Shown piece after piece: positions 25,149 through 34,213 of a stretch of DNA of 64,000 nt (its first letter is position 1; each line of letters opens with the position of its first letter). Source of the stretch: CALCKU01 sp964654665 (GTDB taxonomy: Bacteria > Pseudomonadota > Alphaproteobacteria > Caulobacterales > Maricaulaceae); contig CAZZKV010000013.1 in NCBI GenBank assembly GCA_964654665.1, positions 1 through 64,000 of the forward strand, written 5' to 3'. The position numbers and the translations under genes are program-made. The notes under the pieces were generated by a model, which was not told the DNA's origin, searched no databases, and saw only the letters and a program-made list of their open reading frames with translations.

Positions 25149-25190
25149 ATTTATCGAATATGCACGAAAAAACATTGTTATTCGATAAAT
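25149..25190 (-). promoter_or_regulatory. 12-base perfect inverted repeat between ppx and the DUF547 gene
   Basis: ATTTATCGAATA at 25149-25160 and its exact complement at 25179-25190, with an 18-base loop containing a T6 run on the minus strand. It overlaps the ppx stop codon and ends 18 bases before the DUF547 start. It could be an attenuator, RNA-processing hairpin or weak terminator. Confidence 0.5.
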
Positions 25191-26692
25191 TTTATAACCA
25201 CATCCCAATCATCTCCGCAAAAATAAGCCAATTTTCTGGCTCGCAGCATAACGCGGTCTGTTATAAGGTCGGAATAAGCCTGCTCAACCTGTATGATTAA
25301 TTGTGTGTCGATTGATTGTAAATCAAATTTAGAGATTAACGCTGTCGAACGGCCCGTGGCGACAATGATCAGGCGCATGGCCGCACCAAAAGCACGGGCT
25401 GCGCGGCGGGCCTCGGGCGGCAGAAGATGTTCCATGGCCTGCGGATTTGGGGTTGGTCGGGACCCTGTAAAGGACCGAAACAGAATGAGGGAGAGATAAG
25501 CGCGTTCGCTATGGGTTAATCCTGCGAGAGGGGCATAAAGAACATCTTCGAAAACGAGATCAGCTTGGTAATCATTATGGAGTCCTTTGCCCATTCCTGC
25601 CAGATAACAGGCGGCCTGTCGCAAACGGGATTCGTTTTTAGGATCAAAATATCCAGGAATGGATGACAAGATCGGTTTAAGCGCAGCCCAAAGCGGCGCG
25701 GCATTTTGCGGGGCCTTAACATTGCCAAGGGCCAGATCACGGCACCCATCAAGTAGAGCATTGCGCTGCCGAATAGCGGCAGGCAGCGTATCCATAACTA
25801 GACCTTCGCGCAGACCTGTTTCGGATATAATGATTTTTGCAGGCGCGAGCCATTCGATCAACACATCCAATAACAATCCGCTATAGGGTAATGTTTCGGC
25901 GCGGCGTGATGATATACTGGGCCAGCTTTGTACGCTATAGCTGCCCTCGTCATAGGCCCAGCGGGCATGGCGTTGCGCCTCATGGGCCTCAACCGCATAG
26001 GCTTGTAAGGTACGTAGGGGATATTGCGTCCGTATTTGGTGAATTTTAAACAGGTTCCGCCACGCCCCGCCAATAAGGTATAGTGTATCAGCCTGTTTCG
26101 GCATAGTGGCATGGTCGGTAAAATGCACATGAATAGCATTTTTCAGATGCGCCGTATCAAGGGCTTGGCCTGCAAGATCCTGTCCGATCATCGGAAAAGG
26201 GCCTAGCGGAAAACTAAGGCCTTGCCCTATTTGACCGTCGTTAATTTCTATGAGTTCCAGCGAGGCGCCGCCCAGATCGGCGGTCCAACCTTGCGCGCGC
26301 GGTAAGGCTGCGAGTAGCCCCAGCGCCGAGAGCCGGGCTTCTTCGGAACCGGAAATCGGGTGGATGTCTAAACCTGTTTTGTTTTTAACGTCTTGAATAA
26401 AGTCGGCCGCATCGCTGGCATCGCGCAGGGCCGCGGTAGCCGCAATTGTCAATTGCCCCAGTTGATGCGCTTCGGCAATAATTTTAAAGCGGGTTATGGC
26501 CGCGAGGGCTTTTGCTTTCCCGGCAACACTCAATTTCCCTGTTTTGCGTAGATCGCGCCCAAGGCCCGCGAGAACTTTTTCATTGTAAACAGGAGTAAAA
26601 GCGGCTCCGAAACATTCATACATAACAAAACGAACGGAATTGGATCCGATATCTAAAATGCCAATATGTGAGGTTTCGGGGTCTATTGTCAC
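25178..26692 (-). CDS. ppx: Exopolyphosphatase / guanosine pentaphosphate phosphatase (Ppx/GppA)
   Basis: 504 residues of the ASKHA-fold Ppx/GppA family: IGILDIGSNSVRFVMYE (phosphate 1 loop), IAATAALRDASD, SGSEEARLSALGLLAAL, and TADLGGASLELIEI (phosphate 2 loop). A long C-terminal helical region with HD-like character follows. The enzyme releases phosphate from the end of polyphosphate or from pppGpp. The GTG start overlaps the ppk stop as GTGA, so the two opposing enzymes of polyphosphate metabolism are translationally coupled. Confidence 0.92.
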   Translation of the reverse strand: MTIDPETSHIGILDIGSNSVRFVMYECFGAAFTPVYNEKVLAGLGRDLRKTGKLSVAGKAKALAAITRFKIIAEAHQLGQLTIAATAALRDASDAADFIQDVKNKTGLDIHPISGSEEARLSALGLLAALPRAQGWTADLGGASLELIEINDGQIGQGLSFPLGPFPMIGQDLAGQALDTAHLKNAIHVHFTDHATMPKQADTLYLIGGAWRNLFKIHQIRTQYPLRTLQAYAVEAHEAQRHARWAYDEGSYSVQSWPSISSRRAETLPYSGLLLDVLIEWLAPAKIIISETGLREGLVMDTLPAAIRQRNALLDGCRDLALGNVKAPQNAAPLWAALKPILSSIPGYFDPKNESRLRQAACYLAGMGKGLHNDYQADLVFEDVLYAPLAGLTHSERAYLSLILFRSFTGSRPTPNPQAMEHLLPPEARRAARAFGAAMRLIIVATGRSTALISKFDLQSIDTQLIIQVEQAYSDLITDRVMLRARKLAYFCGDDWDVVIKFIE

Positions 26693-28833
26693 CTGTCTGG
26701 AGCCTTCTTAGCAGGATCTGTGACCGTAATGTCTTGCGGAGCGTTATATTTCAAGGATTTTCCTCGGCCTGATAAGGACGGATTTTCCATGAAATATTTA
26801 TGGGCCGAGAACGGTTTTTTGCGGCCCAATGGGTGACGTTTTTCATATCGGCCATTTGGGCGAAGGTCCCAACTATTCATATCATCTTTTAAATTTGCAA
26901 TCATAATCTGGTTCATGATTTGGCGGCGTACAGTTGTATCTGTAACAGGTACCAGCGTTTCAATGCGCCGGTTGAGGTTGCGCGGCATCCAATCGGCTGA
27001 TGAAAAGAAAATTTTAGCTTGGGGTGAGGGTAAAGCTTTGCCATTCCCAAAACAGACAATCCGCGAATGCTCCAAATAACGACCGACAATAGATTTTACA
27101 CGAATATTGTCGGATAGACCGGGAACGCCGGGCCGCAGACAACATATACCGCGGACAATTAGGTCGATTATTACGCCCGCTTCAGAGGCGGCGTACAATG
27201 CTTCAATGATATCCGTATCGACGAGCGCGTTCATTTTGGCCCATATCTGCCCTGGCTTACCGTCTGCGGCAAATGCCATTTCGGTTTTTATCATGGCCTT
27301 TAATGAATTTCTTAATTGCAAGGGAGCCAAAATCAATTTTTCCAAATCGCGCGGTTCGGAATAGCTGGTAACATAGTTAAACATTTTACCCACATCGCGC
27401 CCCAAGGCTTGGTCCTGGGTGAAAAGAGCCAGATCTGTATAAACCTTGGCATTGGAGACGTGGTAATTACCTGTACCCAGATGGGTATAGCTTTGTAGGT
27501 TTTGGCCTTCGCGCCGGATAATGAGTGAAACTTTGGCATGGGTTTTATAGTCGATAAATCCATAAACAACATGGGCACCAGCGCGTTCCAGATCGCGGGC
27601 CCAGCGCAAATTTGATTCTTCGTCAAACCGGGCTTTAAGCTCGACAAGGGCGGTTACGTTTTTTCCGTTTTCGGCCGCTTCTATTAAGGCGCGCACAATC
27701 GGACTATCATCGGATGTGCGGTAAAGCGTTTGTTTAATGGCCACAACATCAGGATCGCGGGCAGCTTGCTTCAGAAATTGTATCACCACGTCAAACTCTT
27801 CATAAGGATGATGCACAAGGATATCTTTTGAAGCAATGGCGGCAAAACAATCCCCGTCATATTCGCGAATACGTTCGGGAAAGCGGGCTGAAAAAGGTGG
27901 AAAAATTAGATCGCTGCGATCTTTGTCAATGATATCGGAAACGTCAGCCAAACCTAAGAGATCGCCAACATCGGCAATATCCTCATCCCAACATTCGAAA
28001 CTCTCAATTAGAAACTCTTTCACATCAACAGGCAGTTCAGGTGCCATTTCCAAACGGATAACACGGCCGCGGCGGCGTTTTTTAATTAAAAATTCAAAAT
28101 GCCGGACAAGGTCTTCAGCTTCTTCATCGACGGCGATATCACTATCGCGGGTGATACGAAAGGCTCCGCTGTCGGTTATGGTGTCATCGGGAAATAGCGT
28201 ATTGGCATAATGTGAAAGCACGTCTTCGATGAGGACATAGCGGCGTTTTTTCTTCTTACTACCAGCAACTTTAATCAATCGCGGAACATGAGAGGGCACA
28301 AGAATCAGAGCATAATTAAGATCGGTATTGGCTTTATGTTTACGTTTCAGCACGAGGCCAAAGCCAAGATTGGCAATAAAGGGAAACGGGTGTGCTGGGT
28401 CAATAGCTAACGGTGAGAGCAGCGGTAATATCTGGTTCTGATAAATTATATCCAAATCGTCCAAAGCTTCTTTCGAAAGGTCAGCAACATTGGTTACATC
28501 AATATTTTGCTCTTTGAGGGACTGGCGCAGTTCTTTCCAACAGGCATTTTGAGTGCGGATAATTTTACCGACCTGTTTTGCAATTTTTTCCAATTGGCGT
28601 TTGGGCGTATATCCATCGGCACTGGGTTCGGTTAATCCGGCCAGAACTTGTGTGCGTAGGCCGGCGACACGGACCATGTAAAATTCATCAAGATTGGAGG
28701 CTGAGATAGCTAGAAACCGCAAGCGTTCAAAAAGCGGTAACTCTGTATTTTGCGCACAGTCCAAAACTCGGGCGTTAAAGAACAACCAAGATAATTCGCG
28801 ATTAAAAAACCGTCTGGATGACGAAACTTTCAT
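26689..28833 (-). CDS. ppk: Polyphosphate kinase 1
   Basis: 714 residues, full length for PPK1. N-terminal FFNRELSWLFFNARVL, then LLSPLAIDPAHPFPFI, VIQFLKQAARDPDVVAIKQTLYRT, ARFDEESNLRWARDLERAGAHV, and DYKTHAKVSLI with the autophosphorylated His. The C-terminal phospholipase-D-like repeat includes NLNRRIETLVPV. It makes long-chain polyphosphate from ATP at the membrane. The operon order ppk-ppx is common in alphaproteobacteria. No Pho box was recognised upstream. Confidence 0.95.
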   Translation of the reverse strand: MKVSSSRRFFNRELSWLFFNARVLDCAQNTELPLFERLRFLAISASNLDEFYMVRVAGLRTQVLAGLTEPSADGYTPKRQLEKIAKQVGKIIRTQNACWKELRQSLKEQNIDVTNVADLSKEALDDLDIIYQNQILPLLSPLAIDPAHPFPFIANLGFGLVLKRKHKANTDLNYALILVPSHVPRLIKVAGSKKKKRRYVLIEDVLSHYANTLFPDDTITDSGAFRITRDSDIAVDEEAEDLVRHFEFLIKKRRRGRVIRLEMAPELPVDVKEFLIESFECWDEDIADVGDLLGLADVSDIIDKDRSDLIFPPFSARFPERIREYDGDCFAAIASKDILVHHPYEEFDVVIQFLKQAARDPDVVAIKQTLYRTSDDSPIVRALIEAAENGKNVTALVELKARFDEESNLRWARDLERAGAHVVYGFIDYKTHAKVSLIIRREGQNLQSYTHLGTGNYHVSNAKVYTDLALFTQDQALGRDVGKMFNYVTSYSEPRDLEKLILAPLQLRNSLKAMIKTEMAFAADGKPGQIWAKMNALVDTDIIEALYAASEAGVIIDLIVRGICCLRPGVPGLSDNIRVKSIVGRYLEHSRIVCFGNGKALPSPQAKIFFSSADWMPRNLNRRIETLVPVTDTTVRRQIMNQIMIANLKDDMNSWDLRPNGRYEKRHPLGRKKPFSAHKYFMENPSLSGRGKSLKYNAPQDITVTDPAKKAPDR

Positions 28834-29057
28834 GTTCTCCCTTATTGCCGTAGCAACGATATCTTTGCCCGCATATAGCGGGGCGGTGTTGATGGTTTAG
28901 GCATGGATATGATCTCGCTCGGATGATTGCGATATGACAATGTGCGAGCCTAACCTATCTCAGCATACCCATTATGGCAGAGACAAATGCGGGCTGCAAT
29001 CTATTGCTCACCATAGCGGTTATTTATGATGGCTATATGTCACTTTTATCGGAGCGG

Positions 29058-30431
29058 TTATTTATCGGGTTTAGGGCATTGAAATCGTGCAATATAATCT
29101 TCGATTGGACCGAGATCCATTTCGGCGCGTAACACATTGATATTGTCCGGGTCTTCTAGTGTCAGCGGTTCCCATTTACCATTGGGCCGGCAGCGTCCTT
29201 GCGTACCATAACGCTGGGTTCGTTTTGCGGATGTATCTTCGCGGCCCCAGCTAGCCATTGTACGGTCGATGAGATAGGCGTAGTTGGATTTTGATACGCC
29301 GGGATTACCTAACGCGGCCTCCATTTTTTTCAAAACCTCTTTTTGAAATTCCGGGTCTTGGTCTGCATGTTGCGCCATAAGCCATCCAGTGTTGGCTGCG
29401 CCGGGCCCGTCAATATCATCGCGTAGCCATTCACGCCCCTCGATCATGGTCTTAAGGTGTTTCGTATTAAAGCGATCGACTTTTATCATGCGTTGACCGA
29501 TTCCTTTTTTTAATAGGTCTAATTCTGTTTCGCTATCAAAATGCGAACTGCCTAGATGGGTTACTGAAAAAATACCGCGAATAGTTTGATCAATATGGCG
29601 CATATCTTTTAATTTATCAGCATTGGATGTGTAATCAGCCGTTTCAATATAAGCGAATATAGCCTCAATTTCAGCGTCACGGGCCGCCCAGAACATTTCC
29701 GCCGTTTTGGGGTCAGATGGCAGAATAGGCGTTGATGGACTATGCAGCCATGCCATGTCGAGCGGTAAGATCGAGGTATCATTTTTAATTAACTGTGTGA
29801 TAATTTGAGTTTTGAAGTTCTGTGAGTAAAACTGATCAAGCGTTAAGAGTTCAATGAGTGTTGAGCCGATCCGCAGCCGCCCTGCATCACTTTCTTTGTT
29901 CATCCAACTACGCATATCGCTAATGGCTTGCGCGCGTGCTTCATTGATAACGCAGAATCGAATATTATACTCTACGCTGTCGGCCGAGGCATAGTCATTT
30001 TGTTTTTGGTAATGATTATCCCAAAACTCAAGCCGGTGGTAATGGCTGTCTAAATCTTTTGCTATAGGTTCGCCAGCATAAAGTTCAGTGTAAAACTGGG
30101 CGGCTAATGTATTTAACGGGCCGTCAACATTCAAGCGTCTCCGCAATGCGGCCCGGCGGAAAAATTTTTTTATAGCCGCAGCGTCCTCAGGCTGCGTTGC
30201 CGTCTCTGCAGGTGTATAAGCGAGAAAATCTTTTAAATCCTCTTTAAGCAACGTCGGGGCTTGAGGCGTAATATCCAATAATTCAAGCCCGCAAATAGGG
30301 TTATCCGTTTCTGAAACATAGGTTTTTAACGCTGTCAAAGACGTTATGCGTTCAGTTGTATTTTGCACGGGATTTTGACAATTGGACAGGCATAAAGCCA
30401 CGACAATTAGATACCAAAGCGGACGGATCAT
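29058..30431 (-). CDS. Lipoprotein with DUF6624-like C-terminal domain
   Basis: 457 residues with a lipobox LSNC (Cys18). A long, mostly helical middle has no recognised domain. Residues about 340-450 match DUF6624: GAANTGWLMAQHADQDPEFQ, SKSNYAYLIDRTMASWGRED, and RTQRYGTQGRCRPNGKWEP with the invariant RYGTQ, closing with the DLGPIEDYIARF segment. The biochemical role of this domain is unknown. Monocistronic by spacing, lying downstream of ptsN on the same strand. Confidence 0.75.
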   Translation of the reverse strand: MIRPLWYLIVVALCLSNCQNPVQNTTERITSLTALKTYVSETDNPICGLELLDITPQAPTLLKEDLKDFLAYTPAETATQPEDAAAIKKFFRRAALRRRLNVDGPLNTLAAQFYTELYAGEPIAKDLDSHYHRLEFWDNHYQKQNDYASADSVEYNIRFCVINEARAQAISDMRSWMNKESDAGRLRIGSTLIELLTLDQFYSQNFKTQIITQLIKNDTSILPLDMAWLHSPSTPILPSDPKTAEMFWAARDAEIEAIFAYIETADYTSNADKLKDMRHIDQTIRGIFSVTHLGSSHFDSETELDLLKKGIGQRMIKVDRFNTKHLKTMIEGREWLRDDIDGPGAANTGWLMAQHADQDPEFQKEVLKKMEAALGNPGVSKSNYAYLIDRTMASWGREDTSAKRTQRYGTQGRCRPNGKWEPLTLEDPDNINVLRAEMDLGPIEDYIARFQCPKPDK

Positions 30432-30588
30432 ATTATATGCTCATATTAAACTCATCAAGTTATAACATAACTTATATCTATAAATTTTATAAAGCAAGGG
30501 GTGATCAAGAGGTAATATAGAGCGCGTGAAGTGGTTGTATATCCCTAGTCCCTGATTTTGTGCAGAGAGTGGTGAATTTAAAACCTTT

Positions 30589-31065
30589 TTAAGCGGCAGC
30601 GAGTGTGTCGTCTGTCAATGATAGATAGAGGCTTTGTGCATCCGGGGCTGCGCGCAGACGGGCCCGCATGTCGGTGCGGCGCAGACGGCGCGAAATTTGG
30701 GCTAACGCGCGCAAATGCGCGCCGCTATCTTCAGAGGGTGCAATCAACATAGCCACCAGATCAACGGGGCGAGCATCGACGGCGTTATAGTCTAAAGGCG
30801 TGCCGAGCCGGGCAAAAGCGGCATAGACCTTATCTAGCCCATCAATGCGAGCATGGGGCAGGGCCACGCCATTGCCAACACCCGTAGAGCCGAGTTTCTC
30901 GCGGTCCATTGCAATGGATACAATATCAGAGGCTTTAGTATCCAACGTGTCCAAGATTCCCGCTTTGTCAAAAATAGCGATCATTTCTTGTAAGAGTTGT
31001 TTCTGACTTGTCACAGACAAGTCAAATGCAACACAGTCAGCGCAAATTAGGCTTTCCATCGACAT
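30589..31065 (-). CDS. ptsN: Nitrogen-regulatory PTS IIA protein (PtsN)
   Basis: 158 residues with the EIIA-fructose-like fold. GVGNGVALPHARID carries the phosphorylated His71; VDLVAMLIAPSEDSGAHLRALAQISR follows. PtsN takes phosphate from the PTS-Ntr phosphorelay and regulates potassium, nitrogen and stress functions rather than sugar uptake. It is the last gene of the conserved rpoN-hpf-ptsN order. Neither EI-Ntr nor NPr is encoded in the window. Confidence 0.94.
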   Translation of the reverse strand: MSMESLICADCVAFDLSVTSQKQLLQEMIAIFDKAGILDTLDTKASDIVSIAMDREKLGSTGVGNGVALPHARIDGLDKVYAAFARLGTPLDYNAVDARPVDLVAMLIAPSEDSGAHLRALAQISRRLRRTDMRARLRAAPDAQSLYLSLTDDTLAAA

Positions 31066-31151
31066 AACAATATCATTTCAATTAATCAGGTCAGAACGAC
31101 AGACGAGGTCGTCAAAAGAGGGTTATAAAATTCGTGCGGGCTATAAAGGGA

Positions 31152-31721
31152 TTATTGGCCGGGGTCAATCCATCCGATATGCCCGTCTTCGCGTTTAAAG
31201 ACGATATTTAATCCGCCGTGTTTGGCATTATTAAAAATAACAACGCCTTTATCGGCCAAGCCAAGTTCTAAGGCTGCCATACTGGGAGTCATTGTACGGA
31301 TTTTCCCCGGTTTCTCCGCAATGACAATTGGATCCTGAGGGGTATCAAGAGAGGAGTCGTCATCATCTGTTTCAGAAACGGGGTTTTCCAGAATGAACAT
31401 TGAAAAGGCTTGGGCCTTAGTCTCTGCATTATGGTCTTTGAGGCGCCGCGAATATCGGCGCAATCGTTTTTCCATATGTTCCAAAGCTTCATCGGATGCG
31501 CCGTAAGCATCATGGGCTTTGCCTTGGCCTTCCATTGTTGCGCCGGAAGGCAGGTGAACCGAGACAACGGTTTTAAACCCAGCACCTTCGCGGGCGACCG
31601 ATACTTGGGCCTCCCCATCTCGGTGAATATATTTATCCATCATGTCATCTAGTCGGTCTGATATGCGCTCACGAAGCGCGGGTGAAACATCAATACCTTT
31701 AGAGACAATCTGAATTTGCAT
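31152..31721 (-). CDS. hpf: Ribosome hibernation-promoting factor, long form
   Basis: 189 residues. The N-terminal S30AE domain (about 1-105) begins MQIQIVSKGIDVSPALRERI and binds the 30S decoding site. An acidic linker and a C-terminal dimerisation domain follow: ALELGLADKGVVIFNNAKHG and EDGHIGWIDPGQ. Long-form Hpf pairs 70S ribosomes into inactive 100S dimers. Located between rpoN and ptsN as usual in alphaproteobacteria. Confidence 0.95.
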   Translation of the reverse strand: MQIQIVSKGIDVSPALRERISDRLDDMMDKYIHRDGEAQVSVAREGAGFKTVVSVHLPSGATMEGQGKAHDAYGASDEALEHMEKRLRRYSRRLKDHNAETKAQAFSMFILENPVSETDDDDSSLDTPQDPIVIAEKPGKIRTMTPSMAALELGLADKGVVIFNNAKHGGLNIVFKREDGHIGWIDPGQ

Positions 31722-31867
31722 AGGGGATCCTTTGTTAACGAGAGTGTATCTCTAGCACAGTTTTAGGAGCAAGGCGATTTTAATTCGATAATAATATAAT
31801 TCTATGTTAATGAAATTAAAGCGCGCCGCTACAGAACTCTCTTGAAAACGGGTTGAAGACGGGTGTC

Positions 31868-33379
31868 TTAAACATCCATCTGATTTTTGAAAATCCGACG
31901 CCGTTCGACAGAAGATGGAATACGTAAGGACTCGCGATATTTTGCAACGGTTCGCCGGGCAATATCTATGCCTTGGTCGCGCAAAAGCGAGACAATTTTA
32001 TCATCCGATTTAATCGATTGCGCGGTTTCTTCATCGATCAAAATTTTAATTTTATGGCGAACAGCTTCGGCGCTATGGGACTCACCGCCATCTAGGGCTG
32101 GAATGGCGGCGGTGAAAAAATATTTCAGTTCGAATAATCCACGGGGCGTCGACATATATTTATTAGCAGTGACGCGCGAAACCGTGCTTTCATGCATTTC
32201 AATAGCTGTTGCGACATGGGCTAAATTAAGTGGCCGTAAATGGTCTATGCCATAAGCAAAAAACCCGTCTTGTTGTTTAACGATTTCCGTAGCGACCTTC
32301 AGGATGGTTCGGGCCCGTTGGTCCAGAGATTTGACCAACCATGATGCGTTTTGCTGGCATTCGGTCATAAAGGTGCGCGCGGTTTCGTCCTGCCCACCCA
32401 AATTCATAATTTCGGTGAAATAGCGATTATTGACCAAAACGCGGGGCAAGGTATCGGCATTTAATTCCACTGCCCAGCCGCCTTCGGGCGTTTCCCGAAT
32501 AAAGACATCGGGTTCAACCACGGCGGCCATATCGCCGCCATATACCAGACCGGGCTTCGGGGCGAGCGCCCGCAGTCGTTTAATGTAATCTGTTAAGGTT
32601 TCGCGGGTCAGGCCGCAAATCCGCGCTAGAGCGGGTAAATCATGTTTGGCCAGCATTTCTAAATTATCCAGCAAAAGCTGCATGGGTTCATCCATTTGGC
32701 CCTTTTCCCGTAATTGTAAAAAGAGACATTCCTTAAGATCACGGGCAAAAACGCCGGTAGGCTCAAAGGTTTGCAGGGTTGTAAGCAGAGATTTCACATG
32801 GTTATGGGATGCACCAAGCCGTTCGGCAATGTCTTCGGTACTGCCGCGTAAATATCCATTTTCATCAACATGATCGATTAAATATCGCCCGATCAGGCGG
32901 TCCTTATCGCTATGCAGCGCCATGACCAATTGTTCATTCAAGACTTCGAAAAGTGTTTTTTCAGCTGCTGTATTGGCCGCAGCGTCATAATCGCCCGACC
33001 CGTTGAAAGATCCGCCAGAGCCGGCTTTTGACCAATCGACAGAACCGCCGACATCGGCGGCTGTATCCGCTATCGTTGCTTCGCTATCAATAGCATGATT
33101 AGGCACATCCAACTCCGAGGCCGAGGCCGCGGGCGTGTCTAATGAAACCGTGTCGGTTCCGGGTTCGGCTGCGCTCTCGCTGGTGTGCTGGGCATCTTCG
33201 CCGCGGCGGTTCTCATCACCCGTTCCGCGCTCAAGCAAGGGGTTGCTTTCCAATTGTTCTTCTACAAAGGCCGAGAGTTCAATATTAGAAAGTTGCAACA
33301 GCTTGATCGCTTGCTGCAATTGCGGCGTCATCACAAGAGATTGTGATTGCCGTGCCTGTAACTTAGGCGCTATTGCCAT
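31868..33379 (-). CDS. rpoN: RNA polymerase sigma-54 factor
   Basis: 503 residues. Region I: MAIAPKLQARQSQSLVMTPQ, LQQAIKLLQLSNIELSAFVE and LESNPLLE, the activator-interacting Gln/Leu-rich part. An acidic, variable region II (about 55-125) follows, then the core-binding domain. The C-terminal DNA-binding part has HESTVSRVTANKYMSTPRG and the RpoN box ARRTVAKYRESL. The chosen start at 33379 has GGTGA upstream; another ATG lies four codons earlier. Unlike many alphaproteobacteria, lptB does not precede it; trpF lies upstream on the other strand. Confidence 0.95.
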   Translation of the reverse strand: MAIAPKLQARQSQSLVMTPQLQQAIKLLQLSNIELSAFVEEQLESNPLLERGTGDENRRGEDAQHTSESAAEPGTDTVSLDTPAASASELDVPNHAIDSEATIADTAADVGGSVDWSKAGSGGSFNGSGDYDAAANTAAEKTLFEVLNEQLVMALHSDKDRLIGRYLIDHVDENGYLRGSTEDIAERLGASHNHVKSLLTTLQTFEPTGVFARDLKECLFLQLREKGQMDEPMQLLLDNLEMLAKHDLPALARICGLTRETLTDYIKRLRALAPKPGLVYGGDMAAVVEPDVFIRETPEGGWAVELNADTLPRVLVNNRYFTEIMNLGGQDETARTFMTECQQNASWLVKSLDQRARTILKVATEIVKQQDGFFAYGIDHLRPLNLAHVATAIEMHESTVSRVTANKYMSTPRGLFELKYFFTAAIPALDGGESHSAEAVRHKIKILIDEETAQSIKSDDKIVSLLRDQGIDIARRTVAKYRESLRIPSSVERRRIFKNQMDV

Positions 33380-33571
33380 AATATTCACCATCCACTAAGG
33401 CCGATTTTTCGGCTCATTTCACCTTCTTTATCCTAAAAGATTTAAGAATAGGTTGTCTTTGGCCTCTTTTTTGCTTAGCGGCGTTTTGGCTATGGGGGTG
33501 CCCAGTGAAACCGCTATATAAGGCAAGTTGTACCATTTGCATTTTTGTTACGCTATGGTAGCTGCGGCTTT

Positions 33572-34213
33572 ATGATACCCGATGTAAAAATATGTGGTTT
33601 AGCGCGACCCCGTGATGTTGAAAAGGCTATAGAGCTTGGGGCCTCTTTCCTTGGGTTTATTGTTGAAGCGAAATCTGCACGGGAACTAACGGTTTTGGAA
33701 GCTTCAGCCCTCGCTGCCCCTGCGAAAACTATTATTCCGCGCGTTGCAGTGACAGTTAATGCAAGCGATGATTTGCTGGACCGTATCATGACCGATATGG
33801 ATCCTGATTATATCCAGTGCCACGGGGATGAGACCGTTGACCGTGTGGCCGATATTGCGCAGCGCTTTAGTGTTAAAATTATCAAAGCCATTCCTGTATC
33901 GATACCCGCTGATATGATGGCTGCCGAACACTATGCAGGAGTTGCTGATTTCATTCTCTATGATTCTAAACCGCCCAAAGGCGAAATGGCGCGCGGCGGT
34001 CATGGCTTAGCCTTTGATTGGACTGTCCTTACCCAAGCGCCGCTCCCAAAAATATGGGCGCTGGCAGGCGGTCTCACGCCTGATAATGTCGCCGCTGCAA
34101 TAAGACTGACAAATGCGCCCATAGTAGATGTTAGCTCTGGCGTTGAAACCAGCGCAGGCCTAAAAGATACATCTAAAATTCAAGCTTTTATGAAAGCTGT
34201 TAGAGGAATATAA
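33572..34213 (+). CDS. trpF: Phosphoribosylanthranilate isomerase
   Basis: 213 residues, a TIM barrel catalysing the Amadori rearrangement in tryptophan synthesis. Motifs are DVKICGLARPRDVEKA with the catalytic Cys, GFIVEAKSAR, DYIQCHGDE, FILYDSKPP, the GLAFDW segment, and ALAGGLTPDNVAAAI then VDVSSGVE for phosphate binding. The start at 33572 gives the standard length. Its stop overlaps trpB by one base (TAATG). Confidence 0.95.
   Translation: MIPDVKICGLARPRDVEKAIELGASFLGFIVEAKSARELTVLEASALAAPAKTIIPRVAVTVNASDDLLDRIMTDMDPDYIQCHGDETVDRVADIAQRFSVKIIKAIPVSIPADMMAAEHYAGVADFILYDSKPPKGEMARGGHGLAFDWTVLTQAPLPKIWALAGGLTPDNVAAAIRLTNAPIVDVSSGVETSAGLKDTSKIQAFMKAVRGI

Noticed and set aside
25135..25160. 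Short motif TTTCTAACATATAT also present near 46787
   Set aside because: Fourteen AT-rich bases with different gene contexts; not enough to call a repeat family.
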